64,000 bases of DNA from Pseudomonas putida (lineage in GTDB: Bacteria; Pseudomonadota; Gammaproteobacteria; Pseudomonadales; Pseudomonadaceae), in the NCBI RefSeq assembly GCF_004357765.1, contig NZ_SMTE01000011.1:186001-250000 (forward strand). The letters run 5' to 3'. Each line of letters opens with the position of its first letter. The stretch's first letter is position 1. The notes under the pieces are model-generated. The model saw only the letters and a program-made list of their open reading frames with translations, did no database searches and was not told where the DNA came from. Of the stretch, positions 25,037 to 33,385 are shown piece after piece. The position numbers were made by a program, and so were the translations under genes.

Positions 25037-26961
25037 GCAAGAACACATCCGCACAGGAAAGCCTGCAACTGGCTACGCCTGATAGCAGCGTCACAGACGT
25101 CGAAAAGTACCAGTTCGAGCCGATCAAGGGCTACCCGATGCTCAACTGGCGCGGCAAACGCCCCTTTACTTCGACACAGTATTTTCCCGCGCAGTTAAAA
25201 GAGGTCCACGGAGAAGAGGTGGACGGCTGGCGCAACAAGATTTTCTGGGGCGACAACCTTCAGGTGATGAGTCACCTGCTGAAGGAGTTCCGAGGCAAGG
25301 TGGATCTAATCTACATTGACCCGCCGTTTGACTCAAAGGCGGACTACAAGAAGAAGATTGAGCTCAAAGGGAAGGCGGTTGATAACGACCTTAATTCGTT
25401 TGAAGAAAAACAGTATGCCGATATTTGGACAAATGACGAGTACTTGCAATTTATGTATGAGCGACTGGCACTCTTAAGAGAGCTGCTCTCGCCAAATGGC
25501 TCAATATTTGTGCACCTTGATACACGAAGAGCGCATCACCTTCAGTCGATCATGGATGAACTTTTTGGAAGGCAGAATTTCCAAAATGCAATTTGCTGGA
25601 AAAGATCGCCATTCGCGGGAAGCAGTAAGGCGCGTGCGCATAAATTTCCTGCAAATCACGATGTAATTCTCTTTTACTCAAAGGCGGGGGAGTTCCAGTT
25701 TGAGCATGACTACTCAGATTACTCTGAAGAATATCTCAAACGGTTCAAGAATCTAGACAATGATCCTCGAGGCCCATATAGGATTACCTCACTGAAATCT
25801 TACTCTAAGGAGCGCTTTGAGCAGTGGCAGAAAGAGGGGCGACTTATTCCACCAAAAACAGTCGGAGCGGGTTGGTCTTATAAGCAATATCTGTCTGATT
25901 CAAAAGGGGTTCAGGCCGACGACTTCTGGGATGATCTAGCCCAGGACGAGGAAGAGGTTGGTTCAATGTGGGGCGACATAAACCTCGACAATCCGATGTC
26001 AAATGCTCGAACAAATTACCCCACACAAAAACCCGAGCAACTGCTGGAGCGCATAATTAAGACAACAACGCAGGCTGGTGACTTGGTTTTCGACTGCTTT
26101 ATGGGATCTGGGACAACGCAATCTGTTGCGATGAGGCTCGGTCGTCGCTTTATCGGTGCGGATATTAATCTTGGGGCAATTCAAACTACAAGTAAAAGGC
26201 TAATCAAGGCAGCTGAAGAGCTTCGACAACAGTCGATTGATGCTCAGCCAAATATCTATACAGGTTTCGATTTACACACAGTCAACCACTACGACATCTT
26301 CCGCAACCCTGTGCAGGCCAAGGAGCTGCTGATCGAGGCGCTTGAAGTACAGAAGTTGGAGTTCAGCACCGTGTTCGACGGTGAGAAGGACGGGCGCATG
26401 GTCAAGATCATGCCGGTCAATCGTATCGCTACGCGCGCCGACCTGAACGAGCTTATTGCAGGCTTCGACTATAAGGCATGGGAGCGCAAGCAGAACGAAA
26501 GCCCGAACCGTCCGGTCGAGAAGATCACTCTCGTCTGCATGGGCCACGAGCCTACCCTACGGGCGGAACTGGAATACGCGGCCAAACCCTTCAAAATCGA
26601 CGTCGAGGTGGTAGACATCCTGCGCGACAAGGCCGATCTAGAGTTCAAGCGCGACTCGCAGGCCCAGGTCGTCATTAAAAACGGCGAGCTGGTCATCGAG
26701 AAATTCTACCCAATGAATCTGTTGCAGAAGCTCTCGCTGCAGAAGTCGTCTGTCGACGATTGGAAGGAGTTGGTCGAATCAGTGTTGATCGACTGGAACT
26801 ATGATGGCGCAGTATTGCAACCGACAGCGGTGGATATTCCCGGTAAGAGCGAGATGGTCAAAGGAGCATATAAGGTTCCAGACGATGCGGGCACGATCCG
26901 CGTGAAGATCACCGATCTGCTGTCGGAGTCCTGGGAAGGGAGCGTAAGCCATGGCGACTAA
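25033..26961 (+). CDS. Type III restriction-modification methyltransferase (Mod)
   Basis: This is a 642-residue beta-class amino-methyltransferase. The target motif IV is LIYIDPPFDS (DPPF at 96-99). The AdoMet motif FDCFMGSGTT lies at about 353-362, in the circularly permuted order typical of Mod and N4/N6 methylases. The target-recognition region lies between them. The start is the ATG overlapping the UvrD stop (ATGA); 22 codons of open frame further upstream lie inside uvrD. About 25340-26280 is visibly more AT-rich than both flanks, suggesting exchange of the central part. It pairs with the Res gene, which overlaps its end by 11 bp. Confidence 0.92.
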   Translation: MSKNTSAQESLQLATPDSSVTDVEKYQFEPIKGYPMLNWRGKRPFTSTQYFPAQLKEVHGEEVDGWRNKIFWGDNLQVMSHLLKEFRGKVDLIYIDPPFDSKADYKKKIELKGKAVDNDLNSFEEKQYADIWTNDEYLQFMYERLALLRELLSPNGSIFVHLDTRRAHHLQSIMDELFGRQNFQNAICWKRSPFAGSSKARAHKFPANHDVILFYSKAGEFQFEHDYSDYSEEYLKRFKNLDNDPRGPYRITSLKSYSKERFEQWQKEGRLIPPKTVGAGWSYKQYLSDSKGVQADDFWDDLAQDEEEVGSMWGDINLDNPMSNARTNYPTQKPEQLLERIIKTTTQAGDLVFDCFMGSGTTQSVAMRLGRRFIGADINLGAIQTTSKRLIKAAEELRQQSIDAQPNIYTGFDLHTVNHYDIFRNPVQAKELLIEALEVQKLEFSTVFDGEKDGRMVKIMPVNRIATRADLNELIAGFDYKAWERKQNESPNRPVEKITLVCMGHEPTLRAELEYAAKPFKIDVEVVDILRDKADLEFKRDSQAQVVIKNGELVIEKFYPMNLLQKLSLQKSSVDDWKELVESVLIDWNYDGAVLQPTAVDIPGKSEMVKGAYKVPDDAGTIRVKITDLLSESWEGSVSHGD

Positions 26962-29635
26962 ACGCGTAACCAAAACAGTGAGCGCATCGCTCGACTTCGC
27001 CTTCTTCCAGTTCCTCTGGCAGTTCTATCAAGCCAATCGAGGTGCTATTCGCCAGAACTATAAGGAGCTCACCCGAAAATTCCTTGACTTCAACAATCCG
27101 GAGAAGAATCCCAAGGCCTTCCTGCGCCAGCCCCAGTTTGAGGCACTGGAAACTTACGTCTTCCTCAAAGAGTTCCTCGGTAACGTTAAGGTCGAGGAAA
27201 TCTTTAAACAGTGGTTCGAGAAGCAAGGACGTTTTGCCGACAGAGCCGAAGGTGGTGTGGTATCCGGTAATGCGGGTCAGGTGGGCCTTTTCGACAAGAT
27301 TACGCAGGATCAGTACAAGGCAGTGTTCGCGGCGATGCGCAAGAACTCGCGCGCCTATCCGAACTACATATTCGCTCTAACAATGGGCACCGGCAAAACT
27401 ATTCTGATGGCGACCTGCATCTTCTACGAGTTCCTGCTGGGTAACAAATTCGAGAAGGACGCGCGTTACTGCCATAACGCGTTGGTGTTCGCGCCGGATA
27501 AGACGGTGCTGCAGTCGCTGAAGGAAATTGAGTCTTTTGATCTAACCCGTGTGGTGCCGCCGGAGTACGTCAATTTCCTGACCACACACCTGCGCTTTCA
27601 CTTCCTCGAAGAGGCCGGTACCTCGCTGGACACTCTGGATCGTTCGCGCTTCAACATCATCGTCTCCAATACGCAGAAGATCATCCTCAAGCGTAAGCAC
27701 AAGGAAAAAAACTCTGTCGACAAGCTGTTCGGCGCCACCGGCGAAACGCTCTCTGCCACCGGCGTTTATGCCGATGCTGCCGACCTCTACAACTTCGATC
27801 AGCCGGAAGAAGAAGGTGAGCTGACCACCAACCAGCGCTTTGAGAAGCTGCGCCGCCTGGAGCAACTTGGTATCTACGTTGATGAGGCCCACCATGCCTT
27901 CGGCAAGACATTGGCCAAGGACATGGGGGTCGGGGCCAAGGAAACCGACACCAGCCTACGTACAACCATCGATATCCTCGCGGCCAGTCTGAATGCGGCG
28001 GGGACGCGGGTGGTGGCCTGCTACAACTACACCGGCACGCCCTACGTCGGCCGCGAGGTTTTGCCTGAGGTGGTCTACGCCTACGGCCTGAAGGAGGCCA
28101 TCGACAAGGGCTTCCTCAAAAAGGTGACACTGCACGGCTATGCCAACACTCGAACCGACGAGTTTGTCGACATTGCCATCGAAAACTTCCTGAAGGAATC
28201 AGGTGAGTTGCGACCGGAAGGTTTGCTGCCCAAACTGGCCTTTTTTGCCGCCACCGTAGAGGAGCTGACCGAAGAGTTGAAACCCGCCGTCGAGCGCGCA
28301 CTGCTCAAGCACGGCATCCCGACCTCACGCATCCTCGTCAACGTGGGCGACAGTAAAATCACTAACAACGACGACATCCGTGAGTTCAACCGGCTCGATA
28401 CTGAAGGCTCGGAAAAGCAGTTCATCCTGCTGGTCAACAAGGGGCGTGAGGGCTGGAACTGCCGATCGCTGTTCGGTGTTGGTCTGTTCCGGGAGCCAAA
28501 GTCCAAGGTGTTCGTCCTCCAAGCCACCATGCGCTGCTTGCGCGCCATCGGCGGGGCACAACACACAGGTCACATCTTCCTTTCGGTCGACAACCTCAAC
28601 ACCCTAAACGATGAGCTCCAACAGAACTTCCACATAAGCGCCGACGAGCTGCAGAAAACCGGTAAGGACAAGGAGCGCGTTGAAGTACGGGTGGTCGCGC
28701 CCCCGGTAAAGATCAAGCTGGTGCGCGTGCGCAAGCTTTATCAGATGCGCGAGAAGGTGATGGTGCCCGGCCAGACGCTGGGCATCGAGCGCGCCGACAA
28801 GGAAAGCTGGAATGCGCTGGTCGAGAAGTACCGCCTGATCGAAACGCAGCAAGACGGCTTGACTGCCGCCGACGCGGCGCGTGTCTCCAGTAGTCGAACT
28901 TTCGACCTGACCTCGCGTCGGGAAAAGCGTACCTTCTCACAGTTATCGCTGGTGGCCGAGGTATCTCGCTATTTGAATCGAAGCCCCTTAGAGATTGAGG
29001 AGCTACTCAGCGCGACCAGCGAAGGCATCGACGAACTGGTGGCCATCACCAACGAGTTCAATGAACTGCTCTATGACGAGATCGTCCCACGCCTCTTCCG
29101 TAAGCTGTTTGATCTTGACGAGTATGAGAAGAAGGACGAGTACGAGGTCGACCTGATTAAAGCGCCTGCTAACGGCTACTACGAGGTGTCGGCGGCGAAG
29201 GACAAGATCGTCCGGATGAACGACGCGCAGATCAAGGACGAGGAGCGCGCCAAGAGCTTCCACCTCGACACCTACTGTTTCGATTCGGGCTCGGAGAACT
29301 GGCTGTTTTGGGACCTGATGCGCGAGCAGCGGGTAAGGAAGATCTACTTCACCGGAATGCTGACGCACGGTCAGTCCGACTTCTTTATTCAGTACATCGA
29401 CCCTAATTCACGGACTGTGCGCAGCTACTATCCCGACTTCATCTTCCAGCGTGAAGAGCCGGATGGCAGCCTGAAGTACGTCATCGTCGAGGTGAAAGCC
29501 GACAACCAGATCGAAGATGCCGTGGTGCAGGCCAAAAAGGACTTCGCCCAGCAGATCGCCGTGGCCAGTGGGATGGAGTACCGAATCCTCAAATCGTCGG
29601 ACGCCGACAAGAGAAATTTCCGAGTGTTGCTCTAA
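26951..29635 (+). CDS. Type III restriction endonuclease helicase subunit (Res-like)
   Basis: The protein has 894 residues. The superfamily 2 helicase core has Walker A MGTGKT (145-150), DEAH in YVDEAHHAFG (311-314), the TGTPY-like motif YNYTGTPYVG, and motif VI within LQATMRCLRAIGG. The C-terminal endonuclease motif YYPDF...YVIVEVKAD (D829, E847, K849) matches the type III Res nuclease. In known enzymes Mod2Res1-2 complexes translocate or slide and cleave when two sites meet. Here the operon also carries a UvrD nuclease, which is unusual. A ribosome-binding site (GGGAG) lies 9 bp before the ATG. A terminator follows about 85 bp after the stop. Confidence 0.9.
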   Translation: MATKRVTKTVSASLDFAFFQFLWQFYQANRGAIRQNYKELTRKFLDFNNPEKNPKAFLRQPQFEALETYVFLKEFLGNVKVEEIFKQWFEKQGRFADRAEGGVVSGNAGQVGLFDKITQDQYKAVFAAMRKNSRAYPNYIFALTMGTGKTILMATCIFYEFLLGNKFEKDARYCHNALVFAPDKTVLQSLKEIESFDLTRVVPPEYVNFLTTHLRFHFLEEAGTSLDTLDRSRFNIIVSNTQKIILKRKHKEKNSVDKLFGATGETLSATGVYADAADLYNFDQPEEEGELTTNQRFEKLRRLEQLGIYVDEAHHAFGKTLAKDMGVGAKETDTSLRTTIDILAASLNAAGTRVVACYNYTGTPYVGREVLPEVVYAYGLKEAIDKGFLKKVTLHGYANTRTDEFVDIAIENFLKESGELRPEGLLPKLAFFAATVEELTEELKPAVERALLKHGIPTSRILVNVGDSKITNNDDIREFNRLDTEGSEKQFILLVNKGREGWNCRSLFGVGLFREPKSKVFVLQATMRCLRAIGGAQHTGHIFLSVDNLNTLNDELQQNFHISADELQKTGKDKERVEVRVVAPPVKIKLVRVRKLYQMREKVMVPGQTLGIERADKESWNALVEKYRLIETQQDGLTAADAARVSSSRTFDLTSRREKRTFSQLSLVAEVSRYLNRSPLEIEELLSATSEGIDELVAITNEFNELLYDEIVPRLFRKLFDLDEYEKKDEYEVDLIKAPANGYYEVSAAKDKIVRMNDAQIKDEERAKSFHLDTYCFDSGSENWLFWDLMREQRVRKIYFTGMLTHGQSDFFIQYIDPNSRTVRSYYPDFIFQREEPDGSLKYVIVEVKADNQIEDAVVQAKKDFAQQIAVASGMEYRILKSSDADKRNFRVLL

Positions 29636-29721
29636 TACGGGGAGTTGCATCGTAAGCGGAGCTGGTGTCTCAACTTCTTGAGCCCACCAGGTGGACCCTC
29701 TCTCAGTTGGCTAACATTAAA

Positions 29722-29745
29722 AAAGCCCCGCAAAGCGGGGCTTTC
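29722..29745 (+). terminator. Rho-independent terminator after the restriction operon
   Basis: An 8-bp stem (AGCCCCGC / GCGGGGCT) with an AAA loop is followed by TTCGTTG and preceded by an A tract, so it may work in both directions. Confidence 0.82.
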
Positions 29746-29925
29746 GTTGTGGCGCGCAACGACGGATCTCACCATCAATCGGCACAAACATTCACCCAAA
29801 AGCAGGGGCAGTATTTGGAGTTCATTCAGGCTATACCCTGGTTAACGTTCACGCACCTGCTCAGGCCAACATATAACGCTTGTTTAAAGTCACTCCACTG
29901 TCGGTTCACCAGAGGCTTCTGACCC

Positions 29926-29957
29926 TCAAAAAGACTGGGCTGGTTTTACGCCAGTCT
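29926..29957 (-). terminator. Minus-strand terminator-like hairpin
   Basis: Read on the minus strand, AGACTGG and CCAGTCT form a 7-bp stem around a 12-nt loop, followed by a TTTTT run. It could end transcripts coming from the RadC side. Confidence 0.5.
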
Positions 29958-30119
29958 GGGCGCGCTCGCAGCCTATCGGTTCTGGTCGAGTACGACTTGC
30001 TGCCTGGCTTTAGCTAGTTGAAGATTAAACAGTCAAATCCTCGGTGATGAGGTACTAGTAATGCGGGCCACGCCCTTACCACAGGCCGGCGCGCCCTGAG
30101 CACCTCGAGATCGTTGTCT

Positions 30120-30272
30120 TCACGTTTCAGACTTATGCAGCGCTAGGCCGGGCAGAACGAGGCGCAGGCATTTTCGGTCACGGACTTGCCTGTCATTCAG
30201 GCTCCGTCCCACTAAACGCTCGCGCTGAGCAGCGTCCATTTCCAGAAAGCACTTGACCAGATTGATCTGCAC
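30120..30272 (-). pseudogene. Short coding-like frame, possible gene remnant
   Basis: A 50-codon GTG-initiated frame reads VQINLVKCFLEMDAAQRERL, then VGRSLNDRQVRDRKCLRL, and ends LHKSET. The composition is protein-like (an amphipathic helix rich in E/R/L), and the frame is blocked upstream by a TGA directly before its first codons. I do not recognise it. It may be the tail of a decayed gene or a real small protein. Confidence 0.25.
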
Positions 30273-30438
30273 CGCATCGCGTCACGGGAGCGGGCGGGGG
30301 GCATGACTCAGCCGATCATCGAATCTACCTGACAGTGGTGTATATGTCGCTGAAAAAGGATGCCGGGGCAGACCCGCTGAGTTCGGCTAGGGTCTAAGCT
30401 TTTCGCAGTTCAGACAAAAAAAGAAAACAGCATTTAGA

Positions 30439-30468
30439 CAGACAGGAGGCACTTCAGCCTCCTGTCTG
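30439..30468 (-). terminator. Hairpin terminator after the 58-residue membrane protein gene
   Basis: A perfect 12-bp inverted repeat (CAGACAGGAGGC / GCCTCCTGTCTG) with a 6-nt loop lies 11 bp beyond the stop codon on the minus strand. A T-rich run follows only after about 10 nt, so it could also be an RNA-protecting hairpin. Confidence 0.6.
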
Positions 30469-30479
30469 CCTTATGTCGT

Positions 30480-30656
30480 TTATCCGATTTTGGGGAAGCG
30501 CTTGAGCACCCAGCTGAAGAGCAGGCAGGCAATGCCAACTGCGATCAATATCGGCGGAAATCGCAGAATCAGGATCACCGCCAGCACTAGTGCAAAAGCG
30601 CTTGCCAGTGCACCGATGAAGGTGAGAAGTGCGATTAGGAAGCGTATCAATGCCAT
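30480..30656 (-). CDS. Small membrane protein (58 residues)
   Basis: The protein starts MALIRFLIALLTFIG and is nearly all hydrophobic, with two probable transmembrane helices (residues 3-27 and 31-50) and a basic end (LKRFPKIG). The frame is open further upstream, but the ATG at 30656 has a good ribosome-binding site (AGGAGATTTCC). The family is not recognised. It is the last gene of the minus-strand RadC cluster. Confidence 0.65.
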   Translation of the reverse strand: MALIRFLIALLTFIGALASAFALVLAVILILRFPPILIAVGIACLLFSWVLKRFPKIG

Positions 30657-30761
30657 GGAAATCTCCTGGCGTCGTGGTGATGTAGGTTCTGGCCCCGGAT
30701 GTATCGGTTGCGACCTGCTGGTGCGGCTTGGCTGGCGCATGTCTCCAAGGGCACAGCGCCC

Positions 30762-31259
30762 CTACAGATATCCCCGCTCTGCCAGCGATACGCAGCCGTC
30801 ATTACCCACGACGACATGATCCAATATTTGGGTGCCAATCATGTTGACAGCATTTTTGAGGGTTGTGGTCAGTGCGCGATCGGCTTGACTGGGCTCCGGG
30901 TCACCGGAGGGATGGTTATGTACGAGAATTACGGCCGCAGCGTTGTGTTCCAGGGCGATCTTTACCACTTCCCTAGGGTACACGCTGGCTCCGTTTAGGG
31001 TGTCTCTGAATAACTCTCGGAAACCAATGACCCGGTGCTGGGTATCGAGCAGCAGCAATGCAAAGACTTCATGCTCGTGGTACTGCAGCAGTGTTTGCAG
31101 CAGGCTGAAAACCTGCTTTGACTCAGTCAATGCCCGGCCATTCGACAAACGACTCATCGCCAGTTGTTGCGCCATCTGCAGGATGTCAGCTTCGGTGACA
31201 AGGGATTCCATGACATAGGTACCGGTCGTTTCACCGGCTATGAGCTTGTAATATTTCAT
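30762..31259 (-). CDS. radC: RadC-family JAMM/MPN+ domain protein
   Basis: The protein has 165 residues and consists mainly of the MPN+ domain. The metal motif H-x-H-x7-S-x2-D is complete in LVHNHPSGDPEPSQAD. It lacks the N-terminal helix-hairpin-helix domain of chromosomal RadC (about 225 residues), as is usual for phage- and ICE-borne copies. The role is unknown; a DNA-linked protease, peptidase or nuclease function has been suggested. It sits in a cluster with YqaJ and DUF932 genes common on Pseudomonas islands. Confidence 0.88.
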   Translation of the reverse strand: MKYYKLIAGETTGTYVMESLVTEADILQMAQQLAMSRLSNGRALTESKQVFSLLQTLLQYHEHEVFALLLLDTQHRVIGFRELFRDTLNGASVYPREVVKIALEHNAAAVILVHNHPSGDPEPSQADRALTTTLKNAVNMIGTQILDHVVVGNDGCVSLAERGYL

Positions 31260-31301
31260 GATGGTCTTCCTGTGCGAATACGAGGGGATTGAGGCGCGCG
31301 G

Positions 31302-32213
31302 TTACTGGACGTTGGGTCTAGAGTGCCGGCTGGCTTGAGATTCCAGCTTTTGGGCCAGTGATGTTTTTTCAGGCGTTGCCGGTTGGTGTTCTGCGTGGCT
31401 GTGCACGGTCTCACTGGTGGGAAAGAACTCCTCTACGATGACGCCGGTGTCTTCTTCACTATCTTCAAACGCGCCATTGTTAAAGCCCTGACGTGCCGCG
31501 TGATCCAAGGCGGTTTGGTCAAAGCCCGAGACCTGCCGAGTTTCATCCAGGCGCTTGGCTTCCTGTAAGGCGTCTTCCATGCTCAGGCCACTGCGTATCG
31601 TGATGTCCACGTAGAAAATTGGTGTGCCATGGCTCTGCCGGGTGGATTTGCCGCGCAGGCGCAACTCCAGCGGCAGACAGGCCAGACGGTTGCCTGAGAT
31701 GGCCTGGAAGTACTGCAACCGTGCCGCCAGGGTGCGAATGCTGTTGAAACCGGTAGTTCGAAACACAAAGCTGCCCAGCGGATCGTCGTCGCCAATCACC
31801 ACATTCAGCCGACCATAGGGTTTGCAGGCGTTGCCTTGGGCCAATGAACAGCCATCCGGCGAAAGGCAGGGCAAAGTCTTGATCCCATCCTCACACTGTC
31901 GTTTGCAGGTGTCGCCATTGCCGACGCACATCGGCCTACCGGTGGTGCGGTCGAACAGGCTGTAGTCGGCACGAAAATTCAGATCGGGCTCATTGAACAG
32001 CAAACGGATTGGAATACTGCGCAGCTTGCCGTCCTGCCCATTACGCAGCTCTTCATTCAATGGGTGCGGTAACCAGCCGTCGCGGCTCTGTACCTGGGAC
32101 GTGATGGTGAACTGATCGTCTTTCTCCGGCAGGCGCTTGCCGTTTTTCTCGACTACCTTGCCGATGGAAATGCGCCCGAGTACCGGTGGGGTGATAACTA
32201 AGCCTTTGAGCAT
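31302..32213 (-). CDS. Cys-rich 'hydrolase or metal-binding' island protein, recombination directionality factor-like
   Basis: This 303-residue protein belongs to a family often annotated in Pseudomonas islands as hydrolase or metal-binding protein and related to phage Gp3 recombination directionality factors. It starts MLKGLVITPPVLGRISIGKV. A cysteine cluster (CVGNGDTCKRQC, then CLSPDGC and NACKPYGRL) probably binds zinc. The C-terminal 70 residues are acidic and low in order. If it is a directionality factor it would normally work with a serine integrase, whereas this element has a tyrosine integrase, so the gene may be inherited from another element. Confidence 0.6.
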   Translation of the reverse strand: MLKGLVITPPVLGRISIGKVVEKNGKRLPEKDDQFTITSQVQSRDGWLPHPLNEELRNGQDGKLRSIPIRLLFNEPDLNFRADYSLFDRTTGRPMCVGNGDTCKRQCEDGIKTLPCLSPDGCSLAQGNACKPYGRLNVVIGDDDPLGSFVFRTTGFNSIRTLAARLQYFQAISGNRLACLPLELRLRGKSTRQSHGTPIFYVDITIRSGLSMEDALQEAKRLDETRQVSGFDQTALDHAARQGFNNGAFEDSEEDTGVIVEEFFPTSETVHSHAEHQPATPEKTSLAQKLESQASRHSRPNVQ

Positions 32214-32235
32214 GATGGTTCTCCAGCATCTGAAA

Positions 32236-32273
32236 ATAAAAAGCCCACTGGGACGTATGGTCCGGGTGGGCTT
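32236..32273 (-). terminator. Terminator after the YqaJ gene
   Basis: On the minus strand AAGCCCACCCGGACC pairs imperfectly with the GGGAC...AGTGGGCTT side and is followed by TTTTATTTT, 16 bp past the YqaJ stop. It separates YqaJ from the next gene on the same strand. Confidence 0.8.
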
Positions 32274-32288
32274 GAGTGAGGGTGTGCT

Positions 32289-33293
32289 TCAGTCAATCAA
32301 AAATCGGCGGCTGCCTTCTCGCAACTTGCTGTAGCGGATTTGAAGGTAGGGTTTGTCCTTGAGCATCCGTTCGACATCCAACCCGATGCTGTCCTTGGAC
32401 TTCTTCCAGCTGATGTAGCCCTCGGCAAACTGAGCACGGGTGGCTGGACCCATGGCCTGTTGCAGGACTTGCTTGAGCTGCGCCTCGCGAGTCTCTTGCT
32501 GAGCAATGCTTTGGCGAACAGCCTTGAGCTCCCGGTAGGTGGCGGCTAGTTCCATGTTTTGAGTGAAGTCTAGCGTCTGACCGTTGTCCTCTGGGTAGAG
32601 GCAACGCAATGCTGCCTCTGCGGAGTCCGTGCCATCGGCCGGTGGTGGGGTGTCACTGACCACGTAATCCCAGAACAGCCGCTCCAGATCGATTAACCGG
32701 GCAATCATCGACTCGTCGCGTTGAATGCGATGGATCTGCAGGTTCTGGCCTCCGAGTAGAACAGCGACATCGGCCGCTTGCTTGCCAGTAACAGCCAACT
32801 GGTGCATCACTTGTAACTGCACAAATTCTGGTACGCCCTCTTTCCAGAGGCGTGCGCCGTTTATGCCGGCAGTTTTGCATTCAAGGATCTGTACATCGTC
32901 GGCGCCGATGACCTCTCGGTCGATGTTCGCCAGCATCCACGGCAGTTGAGGATCAGGATGCTGCAACACGGCATTGACACGCCGCACCCGGTAACCATTG
33001 CGCTTGGTGTAGTGGGTCGCCACAATAGGTTCGAGGACGTTGCCCCAATAGGCCGGGCTCTCTTCATCCTGAGGGTCGAGCTTGGGCAGTGAGGCGTCAC
33101 GGCCAGTTTTCTCCAGCCACAGCTCCAGCTGAGATTTGTAAGGGTTAAGGCCTACTGCGGCAGCGGCATCCGAGCTGCCGATGCCTCGTTTACGCACGGC
33201 CAGCCAGTCCTCGCGGGGCAGCTGTTTGGTGCTGACCAGGCGCAAGGCAGGAAGGGATTTGCCGCTGGGGTTTTGCAGTGTTTGCGTTGCCAT
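32289..33293 (-). CDS. YqaJ-family viral recombinase (lambda exonuclease fold)
   Basis: The protein has 334 residues. It keeps the PD-(D/E)XK exonuclease motifs of the YqaJ family: RKRGIGSSDAAAAVGLNPYKS, WGNVLEPIVA, then LANIDREV...ILECKT, with a QLQVMHQLAVTG helix. The C-terminal 100 residues are a coiled coil. Such 5'-3' exonucleases work with an annealing protein in phage-type recombination; no RecT/Bet gene is adjacent. It may support repair or recombination of the element. Confidence 0.88.
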   Translation of the reverse strand: MATQTLQNPSGKSLPALRLVSTKQLPREDWLAVRKRGIGSSDAAAAVGLNPYKSQLELWLEKTGRDASLPKLDPQDEESPAYWGNVLEPIVATHYTKRNGYRVRRVNAVLQHPDPQLPWMLANIDREVIGADDVQILECKTAGINGARLWKEGVPEFVQLQVMHQLAVTGKQAADVAVLLGGQNLQIHRIQRDESMIARLIDLERLFWDYVVSDTPPPADGTDSAEAALRCLYPEDNGQTLDFTQNMELAATYRELKAVRQSIAQQETREAQLKQVLQQAMGPATRAQFAEGYISWKKSKDSIGLDVERMLKDKPYLQIRYSKLREGSRRFLID

Positions 33294-33310
33294 GATGATT
33301 TCCTGTGGGC

Positions 33311-33350
33311 ATAAAAAACGCCCGGCCAGCAGAAGCTGACCAGGCGTTTA
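33311..33350 (-). terminator. Terminator after the DUF932 gene
   Basis: On the minus strand AAACGCC-TGGTCAGC pairs with GCTGGCC-GGGCGTTT across a TTCT loop and ends in TTTTTT. It lies about 35 bp past the DUF932 stop. Confidence 0.82.
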
Positions 33351-33385
33351 GCCGTGAGAAAAATGAGCGGGGAATAAAGAAGAGA

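Larger units (their letters stand above)
29746..30479. other. Gene-poor stretch between cluster A and the RadC cluster
   Basis: Apart from a minus-strand terminator-like hairpin (29926-29957), a 50-codon minus-strand frame (30120-30272) and a hairpin at 30439-30468, I see no supported gene in these 730 bp. Short frames at 29645-29922 run through the terminator and look spurious. The stretch may be a decayed junction between two inserted modules. Confidence 0.5.

Noticed and set aside
18510-29635. BREX, DISARM or type I restriction assignment for cluster A
   Set aside because: No PglZ, BrxL, DUF1998, PLD, HsdS or HsdR-type gene is present; Mod and Res are type III in layout.
29645-29922. Two short plus-strand frames after res
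   Set aside because: They run straight through the terminator hairpin and lack start signals and protein-like composition.
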